In this document: positions 1-9,805 of the stretch, in pieces
Numbering within the stretch: the first letter of the stretch is position 1
How the letters are laid out: every line of letters starts with the position of its first letter
Assembly: GCA_013339895.1 (NCBI GenBank)
Contig: JABACO010000010.1
Span: 8,303,453-8,367,452 of the forward strand
Reading direction: 5' to 3'
Origin: Ephydatia muelleri
Lineage: Eukaryota > Porifera > Demospongiae > Spongillida > Spongillidae
Length of the DNA: 64,000 nucleotides
Translations under genes and position numbers: made by a program
The notes under the pieces: model-generated
Database searches by the model: none
Seen by the model: only the letters and a program-made list of their open reading frames with translations
Told to the model about the DNA's origin: nothing

Positions 1-202
1 CTGTTTGTATCCCACTCTTTTTTCGCCAAACGATCCTTGCCACTGTGTGATGATGAGGTTGAATCATAATGCTATATTTGTGCATGATCCACTCATTGTT
101 ACTGAATGCAATAGTGAACAAGTGGCCAGGGGGCATGAGCTGTGTGAGAGTAAGTGCTATTATATTGTATGTGTATTACAATGCCATCCTTTATCAATGC
201 AG

Positions 203-313
203 GTTTGTGCCAACCATCTCAATTTGTTTGTGATTACTATGCCTGCATCAACTCAACTCTTGTGTGCAATGGAGTATTTGACTGCTATAGTCATTCTGAT
301 GAACAAGGATGCA
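203..313 (+). CDS. LDLa exon, type C (left gene)
   Basis: 111 bp with AG before and GTATGT after, phase 1-1. It encodes one LDLa module with six Cys, starting LCQPSQFVC and ending with SDEQGC. Like the other C-type modules it lacks the Asp two residues before SDE, so one Ca-ligand position of the usual LDLa loop is changed. Confidence 0.8.
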
Positions 314-596
314 GTATGTTGTGTGATAAATGCTATAATGCATCTCTATTTGTGACTGTATTCTGTGTACTTGCAGCTGGTCTGTTTCCCTTAAAAATTA
401 CACTGTACATGGGAAAGGGTCAGCGAAATGGGACCTATGGTGTTTTTCATTTTTATTCAAAGGGATGGTAAATCCTCTACAACACAATCTTTACGCATAA
501 CAATTAGGCAGTCCATCATGGAGTTACACATGTACAGCTCTGAATGTAGTACAGACCTGATACTTAATTAGAAGTTTGTTTCAATGGGAAGCCTAA

Positions 597-679
597 ACAT
601 TTTTGCTAAATCAATTCAACATTAGCTTGTAAAGGAGAGTTTGATTGCTTCTTTAGCTCATCAGATGAACAAGGATGCA
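597..679 (+). pseudogene. Deleted C-type LDLa exon
   Basis: The 3' part of a C-type LDLa exon is intact (STLACKGEFDCF...SDEQGC, then GTATGT). The 5' part jumps from the first residues straight to the NST region, losing about 40 bp with the second and third cysteines. It is an internally deleted exon relic. Confidence 0.65.
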
Positions 680-1234
680 GTATGTTAAACCACTGTATAG
701 TCCATTTATGCTCATTTGTGCATGCGAACTAAGCATAGATTGTGATTTTGATTACATTGATTTCATTTCAAGTGCACATTCTAAAAGTATCAAATAAAGG
801 CACATAACATGCTTGTACTGTGCAGTAAGGAGGTAGGAGCCAACAGGTTCGGTGCAGTGACAATACTGGTTGGCCTTGCACATGTGAGTAATTATCTCTC
901 AAAGAAGTGAAGCAGGCCGTGTTTTCCTTCTGCTACAATTCAGTGCATAAACACATTATTTTGATCCACTAGTGTGTTCAAAATCTTATACATCAAAGGT
1001 CAAAGTTCACACAACTCCAGTGACTGGTTAGATAGAAAGTGCACCACACCTCAGTAGTAGAAAGATTATTCCAACCACAGAAATAACTGGTGAAGTTTCT
1101 CTCCATTAGAACCGTGATGCAAACAATTCCCATTTTGCTAATTAGTTTATGTTATGTTAAGCTTAAGCAAGTCAGATATGTACTGGTGTAAATGTAATTT
1201 CTGATCCTTTGTAAATTTAAATATTTATTCGCAG

Positions 1235-1336
1235 TGTGCTCAGATTTCCGTTGTGCCAATGAACTGTGTGTGTCAAATTCAAGCAGATGCAATGGGGTGA
1301 ATGATTGTGGAGATGGAAGTGATGAGAATGGCTGTG
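1235..1336 (+). CDS. LDLa exon, type A (left gene)
   Basis: 102 bp, phase 1-1, acceptor GCAG and donor GTAAGG. Encodes [12 protein letters not shown]...[16 protein letters not shown], with all six Cys and the DGSDE Ca-binding loop. It is 9 bp shorter at the 5' side than the other A exons. Confidence 0.8.
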
Positions 1337-1397
1337 GTAAGGTTACAATATGTTTGCTGAACTGGATTTGAAAAGTGACCATATATTTTGAATTCAG

Positions 1398-1508
1398 GAA
1401 ACTGTGCCTTGGATCAGTTCCGGTGCAGTAATGGAGACTGCATCAATGCAACTGCAGTTTGTGACTACAACAATGATTGTTCAGACCTCAGTGATGAGTT
1501 TGGATGTG
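1398..1508 (+). CDS. LDLa exon, type B (left gene)
   Basis: 111 bp, phase 1-1, acceptor TTCAG and donor GTAAGT. Encodes [15 protein letters not shown] through SDLSDEFGC. No C-type exon follows before the next A exon, so the A-B-C order seen in the right gene is incomplete here. Confidence 0.82.
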
Positions 1509-2025
1509 GTAAGTTCTGCACACAATCAGTACTATTTGTGTGCTTCATTTTTAGCATGCAGTAAAATGAATATTGTAGGCAATTATAACTGATTATTTAA
1601 TAGTGTTTTCAACACATTGCAGTGACCTTTGTGGTGGACGATGATTCTACACATGTATAATTATCTCCAAAAAAAAACAGTGTGTTCCCACTGGTACAAT
1701 GCAGTGACATAAGAAAGTTATTCACATCCACAATTCACATCAAAAGGTCAAAGGTACATACAATTCCAGTGACTGAAGGACACTTCTCACCACAGTCGTA
1801 GAAATATGACTTCATGATTTCAACCACAGAAATAACCGGTGAAATTTCTCACCATTAGAACCAACCGCACTATGATGCCTGTACCCAAATAATTCCCATT
1901 ATGCCCATCTTTTCGTATCATGTTAAGCTTAAGCAAGTCAGTTACACCATTTTGTACTGGCATAAATGTAATTTCCAATCCAATCTAAGGTTGAAATATT
2001 CTATTAAATGTATGCTTTGTTTCAG

Positions 2026-2136
2026 GAGTCACAGTGTGTTCAGATTATCAATGTGCCAATGGACTGTGTGTGTCAAACTCAAGCAGATGCAATGGGGTGA
2101 ATGAATGTGGAGATGGAAGTGATGAGGATGGTTGTG
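2026..2136 (+). CDS. LDLa exon, type A (left gene, second)
   Basis: 111 bp, phase 1-1, acceptor TTTCAG and donor GTAAGG. Encodes [12 protein letters not shown] through GDGSDEDGC. Nearly identical to the A exons of the right gene. Confidence 0.82.
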
Positions 2137-2230
2137 GTAAGGTCACCATTTTTCTGTATCATTAGCAAGGTTCACTGTATCGGGATAGAATGGGCATTAA
2201 ACAAGATACCATTTATGTATTTGAATTCAG

Positions 2231-2341
2231 GAAACTGTGCCTTGGATCAGTTCCAGTGCCGTAATGGAGACTGCATCAATGCAACAGCAGTTTGTGACTA
2301 TAACAATGATTGTTCAGACCTCAGTGATGAGTTTGGATGTG
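2231..2341 (+). CDS. LDLa exon, type B (left gene, second)
   Basis: 111 bp, phase 1-1, acceptor TTCAG and donor GTAAGT. Encodes [15 protein letters not shown] through SDLSDEFGC. Its flanking introns match those of the other B exons. Confidence 0.82.
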
Positions 2342-2527
2342 GTAAGTTCTGCACACAATCAGTCCTATTTGTGTGCTTCATTTTTAGCATGTAGCAAAAT
2401 GAATACTGTAGGCAATTATAACTGATTATTTAAGTGTTTTCAACACATTGCTTAAAGCATCGGGTATTTTGTTTGCACGTACTGATGTTGATGTGCCCAA
2501 GTCACTTTAATCTTCTTTTGTGCACAG

Positions 2528-2647
2528 GTTTTTGCTCTCCTGATCAGTATCGTTGTGGTGTGTTCTTCTTTTCTACATGCATCATTTCAACATTAGCTTG
2601 CAATGGAGAGTTTGATTGTTTCTTTGGCTCAGATGAACAAGGATGTG
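2528..2647 (+). CDS. LDLa exon, type C (left gene, last intact LDLa)
   Basis: 120 bp, phase 1-1, acceptor CACAG and donor GTATGT. Encodes [11 protein letters not shown] through FGSDEQGC. It is one codon shorter in the loop than the right-gene C exons (FFG-SDE versus FFSSSDE). Confidence 0.82.
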
Positions 2648-3904
2648 GTATGTTAAAGTATTTTTGATTTAAATTGATTTCATATGAAGTTGACTTTAAC
2701 AAGTATGATATGAAAAGTATGCACTAAACTCAAACAATGGCACATAAATGCACCACACCAACATGCATGTCCTATACTGCCTAGTCAAGACAACATTTGC
2801 AGTTAGGAATAGGTCCCACAAGACTGAAGCATACTTGTAGCTAGGTTTGGTGCAGTGACAATAATGGTGGGCCATGAGTTCCACACATGAATTATTATTC
2901 CCCCCCCCCCCCCCCCCCCCCAAAATGTGTCCCGGAGCACTAACATAAAATAATTATTCTCATCGTGACAAGACACATCGAAAGGTCAAAGTATGCAAAC
3001 TCCAGCGACTGAAGAGATTGAAACCACACTTCACATTACAGTAGTAGAAATATGAATTCATGATTCCAAAAGAAAAGAAATAACTGGTGAAATTTCTCGC
3101 CATGAGAATTAACTGCACTGTGATGCCTGTACACAAATTTGCTACAGTCCTATTTGTGTGCTTCGTTATAGCATGCAGCACTATGAATACTGTGGGCAAT
3201 TTTACAGTAGCTCTTGCATCACAATGCTTACAAAGACAGCTATTTATCATCAGCCGTACCAACTTTGTGTGTTTGCACGTACTGATGTTGATGTGCCAAA
3301 GTGATTTTAATCTGATTATGTGCAAGTTAAACATTACATTAGTTTATTTGTGTGCATTTTTAGCATGCAGTAGTAACAAATTGACCGTAATGTACCTGCT
3401 GGTCATCCCAAATTTGACAATAGGCATCAACTCCACTATGGTATTGTCTAACCTTTGTGTTATTGCATAGCATTTGTGTGCCTGCATTAAAAATGGAGAT
3501 AGCAACACCAATCCATAGATCTGTGGCATTATATGAATGCTACTATCCATAGGGCTCTTGCCAGTCACTATTTCCCAAGAAGCATTACATGGCACATATC
3601 TGTAGATTAGTACTATATGTTCATTGAATTAATAATAACAAATCCCATTTGGGCCATTTAACCTATTTAGAACTTTTCTCTTATGAAGCTATCAAGACCA
3701 ATGTCTAACTATCAAGACCAAGTGTGTTATTGTTGGAATCAGCAGGGGCAACAAGTTTTCTTTTCATTGCCACTTCAACTTACTGTGTAGTATACATGCA
3801 TACTGTACTATGAATTGGGACTGTATAATTATGTACAGTATATGTATAAGAAACTGCATTGCTTATGCACTCTGTAAATTAACTTGTATCTTCTCATCCC
3901 CCAG
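2648..3904 (+). other. Intron with decayed exon-cassette sequence
   Basis: This stretch holds a 22-bp poly-C run (2900-2921) and scrambled remnants of the cassette introns. Intron motifs that flank B and C exons recur at 3140-3200 and 3270-3370 without an intact LDLa exon. I see no further coding exon before 3905. Confidence 0.5.
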
Positions 3905-4008
3905 CCACCACTCCTACATCTGCCCCTACTACCCTGCCACCTACTAACACTAACTACACACTGATTCAAGTGAAGCTGGATGGTGTAAATAACTGCACAG
4001 AGTGGAAG
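3905..4008 (+). CDS. Thr/Pro-rich linker exon (left gene)
   Basis: 104 bp with AG before and GTACAA after, entering in phase 1 (compatible with an upstream LDLa exon) and leaving in phase 0. Encodes a Thr/Pro-rich linker and the start of the membrane-proximal domain ([19 protein letters not shown]). The matching right-gene exon, 44217-44320, is also 104 bp. Confidence 0.75.
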
Positions 4009-4145
4009 GTACAAACAATACCCCAACTGACAATCTCTATGTCACTAGCTGGATCCAAATATTCTACTCCTTTTTTGATTTGGTTTCCTTTTTTTGCAGC
4101 TTTAAATGGCTTTCTAAGCATACCACTATTTTCTTTTTTTTTCAG

Positions 4146-4780
4146 CTGACCAGTACCACTGATGCAGTTTCCTTACATGTGATTCAATACATCAATGCCT
4201 TCTGTTCCTGTGGAATCACAATTCGAACTGCTGGACTATTCTGTTTTGATGCTAGATCAATTACGCTTCGAGGAGGTGTGAGCAACAACCTGGTTGGGTA
4301 CTTGCAAGACTGGATTAACAACACCAGAGCCATTAATATTTTGGGTGTGGCACTATCAGTAGACCACAACTGCCCAGTTCAAATCAGCTCTGTCCATGAC
4401 ATGGGATGCCCAACAACTGTCGCCACCACCACCACCACCACCATCATCACTACCACCACCACCAAACCAACTGTCGCCTCCACCACCATCACCACCCCCC
4501 ACCACCAAACCAACTGCCGCCACCACCACCACCAAACCAACTGCTGCCACCACCACCACCATCACTACCACTACCAACTCTACTACCAAACCAACTACAG
4601 CCACCACAACTGGGTCAGGACTACAGGTGCCACTTGCAGAAACAGTTGGCTCAGTGGGAGGCATAGTAGTAGGAGTTTGCATCACAGTTTGCATTGTTGG
4701 GGCTCATCTTTACTCTGATGAGGAGGAGAATGAAGAAGAGAAGCAAAACTCCAGCCGGTGTCCAATTTGATAACATGTAA
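4146..4780 (+). pseudogene. Membrane-proximal domain, Thr stalk, TM and tail exon (frameshifted)
   Basis: The exon opens after TTTTTCAG in phase 0 with LTSTTDAVSLHVIQ and runs through the conserved Cys pattern (CSCG, LFCFD, DHNCPV, MGCP) into a CACCAC-coded Thr stalk. The frame changes in the C run at 4495-4500. The TM segment GGIVVGVCITVCIVG is in a second frame, and after the G run at 4699-4702 the Arg/Lys-rich tail is in a third. The right copy reads all of this in one frame. Confidence 0.7.
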
Positions 4781-5034
4781 GCAAAAATTATTCCTGCATG
4801 CTGCCAAATTACAACACAAGAGATAGGGAGGGACTGCAAATGGATGGGGGGAAGGAGAACAAAATTTTTGCGAGGGGGAGGGGAGGGGGGTGGCAAGGGG
4901 GTGAGTATAATGGGTGTAGCTAACATCTGTGCATCGCACAATTAAAGATTGATAATGCATATAAAACAACAGTGCATATAAGAGCTATCTATAATGGTCA
5001 GTTATTCAATGTACAATGATCGAAATAAACGACG

Positions 5035-5530
5035 TGGCAAACGTTCCACTATTTAATTCTCGTCGATTGGAATATCGTAATTCATATGCATTAAACTGAC
5101 TGAAGCCGAGGCGATCTTCTCTCATGCTATTCCGAATGGATGTTTTAGCCTTCGCAGCACTGAAAATGAGCGTTCTGCCTCAGTACTGGTAACTGAGAAA
5201 ATGTTCAATAAGTACCCTAATATTTTGAAATACATCTTTATCATGCAGCGTGTGGAAGACAATTGATTAGATTGTCAGGAAGTGTGACTTCTCCAGATGC
5301 AACCGGTTACGTGCTTTGTCAAAAGATCAAGAAGAACGTTGCTAGGAAGAACTGTCCCATGCAACTTTCACAAGCCCCACATCGTTAGCAGGCAATGCCA
5401 TGTCCCACAGAGGTGCTAGTCTCTATCTCCTTCAAAGAAACAGAGGTCACATTCGTCTGAAGAAATATTGTATATGGCACACTGAAACAACTGCTCTTGG
5501 ACATGGCGTTCAGATTTCTACCTCAGTTTC
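5035..5530 (-). pseudogene. hAT-type transposase C-terminal relic (left arm)
   Basis: On the minus strand around 5095-5215 the translation shows TEAERSFSVLRRLKTSIRN followed by MREDRL, the typical C-terminal dimerisation motif of hAT transposases. Further 5' on that strand, decayed coding-like sequence continues to about 5530 with stops and frameshifts. The same relic lies in the right arm at 42850-43300. Confidence 0.5.
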
Positions 5531-5611
5531 ATGATTCACTTCGAGTAGGGGGTATCATCATCATCAGCTATTATTTGGAAGAGATGAAGCGCTAGACCTA
5601 GAAGACGATAG

Positions 5612-5842
5612 TCATTCGGACTGTATGCGGATGCCAGTGCAGTTACTGCATGCTTCATCATTACTTGCCGCAACTGCTAATAATGGTTGTGTATTGTGAC
5701 GTGACACCAAAGCTGGCGGTGCACTTCGGTTATCAGCATTGTGTAGAAACGATATCATGCATCCGATGGCAACCTTCTTTGCTATAGTATCATCTTTCTC
5801 TTTAGGCCGCATTCGACTCTGAGGCTCCGTCTGGTCAGTCAC
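5612..5842 (-). pseudogene. Conserved unknown coding-like block (left arm)
   Basis: A 76-codon open frame containing KEKDDTIAKKVAIGCM and SRHNTQPLLAVAA. The same amino-acid block is kept in the right arm at 42530-42680 on the other strand. Outside the block both copies have stops. I do not recognise the family. It could be the N-terminal part of the neighbouring hAT relic. Confidence 0.35.
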
Positions 5843-6634
5843 AACTTCAACATCAAAAAACCAGTGAAAAACTAATGCATATGGTATGGATTACCTACAT
5901 ACCTGCCATTAAAAGTCGAGGAAATAGATTTGCTCTGAAACTCCAAATAGTTGTATGCTATTACTGTATAGGACGCACTGTAACACAAAAGAACTATTTC
6001 AAATGTCGCGCAAATTATAACTTAGAGCACGTGTATAAGCTTGCTCGATGTGCTAGACTGATGGCTGGCACTGCAATCTGTGCCTTCGCACGTACGATTA
6101 ATCGTTTAAGCCGCCCTTTCACCTATGAATATTTAATTTCTAACTTGGGCGGGGGGAGGGGGGCAAACCCTAGTTGCACTCCCCTGTATCCGCCCTTGGA
6201 AAATATACTTATTGGCTACGACAATTTGTACATACCACTAATTGTCTGGGCATAATCGCAACATGCCAATTTGATGGGGGAGGAGGAATAGGCTTTGATA
6301 TTGGCTATACCTTGGAAGTATATGCTTTGGATTTGAGTTTAGCTTGACACCTTGCAACGTTAATTGGCAGAGCTCTGCGCTTACAAGTTGCAGGTCTGCT
6401 CTTTATTGATTCATTGTATCCATCCCATGGCATAATGATAAGTTACGGCATAGTTAGTAGCAGACTGCTATGATATTTCGAACATGGATTTCGTTTTTTT
6501 TTTTAAAGTGTGCACAATGATAAATGTTAACTAAGGCAACACGGAAGAGGGAGGATAAGTGTCCAATCAGTGGCGTCCGCATTGGGGGGGGGGGGGGGGG
6601 GGGGGGGGTTGCATTTGGGGCAGATGCCCCCCCC

Positions 6635-6636
<2 letters not shown>

Positions 6637-6666
<30 letters not shown>
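6637..6666. repeat. (CA)n microsatellite after poly-G/poly-C
   Basis: A short CA tract follows a 25-bp G run (6584-6608) and a C run (6627-6634). Long frames across it are repeat artefacts. Confidence 0.8.
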
Positions 6667-6799
6667 ATCTTCGTCACGCCTCTGTCTCGGCCAGTTATAT
6701 TCGTGTGAAGTTCCCGCCCGTATTACATCATTCACATGTATTCACGTGTGCACATCATTATATAGGTACTTTCGCAGGAAGCAAAAGCGAAGGGCTGAG

Positions 6800-7214
6800 A
6801 ATCGAAAATCTAAGTTGCAACGTCAACTGCATTCAAGCGCGCAATCTGTTGTTGTTGTTTGACAAGTATCTTGTGGACCAGGAGTTGGGACTTTGGAAGC
6901 GCGTATGTTCACCAATTGATCGTCCGGATACTCTTGCATCGGCACTAATCAGTTGTGATGAAGAGCGTATTCCTAATATTTTCCGCTTGATAAAAACTGG
7001 TTGCACATGCAATTCCAATTACTAGTTGTACCTGCGAGAGAAGCTTTTCTACCTGAGAAACGGGCTAAAGTCCTCTATGACCTGTAGACGGCTTTCTTCG
7101 CTAGCACTTATGAATATTCATTACGCACATCCAGTAAACTACGACACAGCAGTGGAGATCTTTCTCAAGACGCACCCAAGAAAAATAGAGCTATCAAATC
7201 TACTTATGGATTAG
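6800..7214 (+). pseudogene. hAT/ZMYM-type transposase C-terminal relic
   Basis: The translation includes LFDKYLVDQELGLWKR, then (after a frameshift near 7040) SSMTCRRLSSLALMNIHY and EIFLKTHPRKIELSNLL before a stop. This resembles the C-terminal end of hAT-derived zinc-finger MYM-type transposases, where a CERSFS-RLKTYLRSSM core precedes LALMNIHY. The core here is damaged by a small deletion. It lies inside the 6568-7517 element and probably comes from its autonomous parent. Confidence 0.5.
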
Positions 7215-7517
7215 GGATAATTTCACAACCTATAACCATACTGTGAATTGCTTTGTAACCTCGGGGACCTCATGAATGGAGAGGAAGAACTCTACTGAAT
7301 GGAACACAGTAATTAGGAAGTGTCAATAGAGCAGGGCAAATGGGATGTACATTTGGACTTGATATGTATATAGGCACACTGTATCGGGGATTGGAATTGT
7401 GATAATGCCAGTTCAATTACAGCTGCATGCCTAATAGATTAGTCAGAGCCACTCCCCCATGGCGCCCCTCCGTTTGATTAGCTCCCCCCTTTGGAAACAC
7501 CCCTAGGGACGCCACTG

Positions 7518-8990
7518 CAAACTACTGTGGCCCCTTTCCCACCTGATCTGGATGTGTCATTATGCATGCATGGCAGAAGGCCGTGCAGCAGGATGGTGTC
7601 TCATTGTTTACACGAACCATGGTGTACACTGATGTTGAGTACACAACAAAGTTCCTGTTTGTTAAGCTTTCATAGTAGGATAATTTTGTGTGTGTGCGAG
7701 GGGGGGAAGGGGATAGTGGAGTGTTTCTAGCATTATTTACCTTGCTACAAATTTTTCTGGATTTACTCAATTTCAATCCAATTCACACAGGACTTCTTCG
7801 GATCAGTGCAATTTTGGTCTTGAGATGGGTAACTTTGTTAGCAAAAACAACCCTTCTATGAGTAACTCATCTCCAGAGCCTTACCCAGCAGATGCTGTTA
7901 AGACTTATCCAAATGCCATGTGAGCAATGTGTGCACCACAGTATCCGAGTGTTCTACTGCTACAGAAATGCATGTGTATGCCTGTGCATGCTGCATCCAG
8001 ATGTACAGCATGCAAGGACTTGTTTTTTTGACTTTGTAAATGGAGAGACTCACAAATTTAAAAACACTATGGCAAAAATCATAGATCAAGTCAAAGCTTT
8101 TAACAATGTTATATTTGCAGCATTACAATCCATGCATGCAGATTGATTGTATACATATTGACAAATATGAACAATAGCTCTTTACAATGGTAAATCTACA
8201 AATAGGAATGTGCCTAGAAATCTAATTAAACAAATGCATAATGCATCCCACAGGTCCAGTACAAATGTAAGTCATACCAGCTCAGAAACTGCTCAGCTTG
8301 ATCATTCTGATCCAGAAGGGAACATAGCTGAATATCTCTGAAAGGATGGACATGATACCATAATGTGCTTGTGCAGTTGTAGTATTGATTAGCACATTTA
8401 GCCTTACAATGCTGCTATATTGTAGTTGTAGTATTTATTAGCACATTTAGCCTTACAATGCTGCTATATTTTGCATATAAAGATTATGCTTACCTTACAG
8501 CTCTTTCGATTCAAATTGTATGTTGACTGCAGCGGCATCAGAACAGGTCTGGTGTACCAGGATAGCCTACAACTGTATGCCCCCCCCCCAGAAAAAAAAG
8601 AATGATTGTCCCCCTATAGACAATGATTCCTATGAATAACGGTCTGCTTTTGATTTTGTTACCACAATTCCCCCCCCCCCCCCCCCCCCCCCCCCCCAGA
8701 CCATTCTACCATCGCCCTGTTGTATTAACAGCTACAAGAGATCAAGATTATTCCTCTAATATTTTATTGTCTGTTGGTACTTTGAAAAGGTGCCAGTCGA
8801 AGAGATGACTTCTCTTTTTCCAGCTTACATCCTCACCGAAGCAAAGGCATGTAGCAATGGTTATAGCATAAAGACAACATTTTGTTTGAATAGTTATTTC
8901 ATCCAGAGGGTGTGGTTGGTAAGCATTGCAACTTGATGTTCAACACCTACAGTGGAAATCATGCTAGTCGGACGGAAAAAAAAAATGTTT
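7518..8990. other. Left-arm non-coding flank
   Basis: Mirrored at 40010-41520. It contains a roughly 50-bp tandem duplication (8381-8472), poly-C runs at 8581-8590 and 8670-8697, and no convincing gene. Short frames are not conserved between the arms. Confidence 0.5.
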
Positions 8991-9800
8991 ATCTGAATTT
9001 AAAACAATAACCACATAGCATACACCTAGGCATTGCTGCAACAGACAAAAGCTCCAAGGGGTTACTCCAGTGTTTCTGGGTACGCTCTATCCCTTTGCTT
9101 GCTCTCCACCGTTTTTTCACTGCTGAATGATGGTTGGTTCTGAAAAGAACCGTTTTCAGTTTGAGTAGTGCTGCTGCCCATCCCTGGAGGTTCACGTTTG
9201 CTGGCCTTACTGAATCTGCATATAGGCAAACTATATGAGCACGCACGAGATAATACATATACATGTTGCACGTACCTTAGTGCACGGGTGGGCACACAAG
9301 GAACGTATACCGGTATATCGTTGCCAATGTCTATTTGAAAACCTTTGATACGATATATGGTATTGCATGATAGTGTCAAATAACGCACCGATAATCATAT
9401 AGGTCTAAGTGCACGAGTTCATTCAATTCATATTGGAGCAGCCAACATGGTCCGCACACATCTGAAGGTGTGACCCCAAAGAACTAATACGAATACCCTG
9501 GCCTATAGCCAAATCCGCACGTACCTTTCGATAGAGGAGGCAGATCTGACAGATCAGCATCTGTCGGCAGTGCTTTACACCGGAGATAATTATCTCTGTT
9601 TACACGTACATGTATTGCAAATACAATATTACACATCATTTTTACATGTATTGAATCATTTCAACTTGGTGTGCCCGCTCGCCACTTTCATATCACTTTC
9701 AACCACAGGCAAGTGCACTTATCCTCTTACACCATCCCACATGGCAACTTCACCACAATACCCCATCACTCTACTGTTATATATGCCCAACAAGCTGACT
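8991..9800. other. No gene recognised
   Basis: Unique-looking sequence just inside the left arm. Frames on the minus strand at 8989-9388 have no recognisable motif. Confidence 0.4.
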
Positions 9801-9805
9801 AACGA

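Larger units (their letters stand above)
203..4780 (+). pseudogene. LDLa-repeat single-pass membrane protein, left copy (3' part; last exon frameshifted)
   Basis: This is a multi-exon gene entering from outside the window. Visible exons are LDLa exons at 203-313, 1235-1336, 1398-1508, 2026-2136, 2231-2341 and 2528-2647, a deleted LDLa exon at 597-679, a Thr/Pro-rich exon at 3905-4008 and a final exon at 4146-4780. Every intact LDLa exon has AG/GT borders, six cysteines and phase 1-1. The predicted product is a cell-surface protein: LDLa array, unassigned membrane-proximal domain, Thr-rich stalk, TM helix and basic tail. It is the inverted paralogue of the minus-strand gene at 43556-60020. Compared with that copy, the last exon changes frame in the C run 4495-4500 and again in the G run 4699-4702. 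The stalk/TM and the tail therefore lie in different frames from the ectodomain. Either this copy is a pseudogene or both homopolymers are miscalled. Its signal-peptide end lies upstream of the window. Confidence 0.7.
6568..7517 (+). mobile_element. hAT-type element with CAGTGGCGTC ends, only in left arm
   Basis: The terminal inverted repeat CAGTGGCGTCC (6568) pairs with GGGACGCCACTG (ending 7517). The right arm has the uninterrupted site (41490-41510, reverse complement), so this 950-bp block is an insertion. Inside are a 25-bp poly-G (6584-6608), a CA repeat and a transposase relic (6800-7214). A clean 8-bp target duplication is not visible. Confidence 0.6.
200..8990. repeat. Left arm of large inverted segmental duplication
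   Basis: This arm matches the reverse complement of 39550-49210. It includes the LDLa gene, the 3' flank (5010-5200 against 43210-43330), the KKVAIGCM block (5612-5842 against 42540-42670) and the inner flank (8480-8965 against 40010-40620). The outer end may extend beyond the window. By eye the arms are roughly 85-92% alike, with different insertions in each. Confidence 0.75.

Noticed and set aside
4356-4694. Minus-strand Val/Gly-rich frame and plus-strand His/Pro-rich frames over the CACCAC stalk
   Set aside because: Other-frame readings of the Thr-coding stalk.
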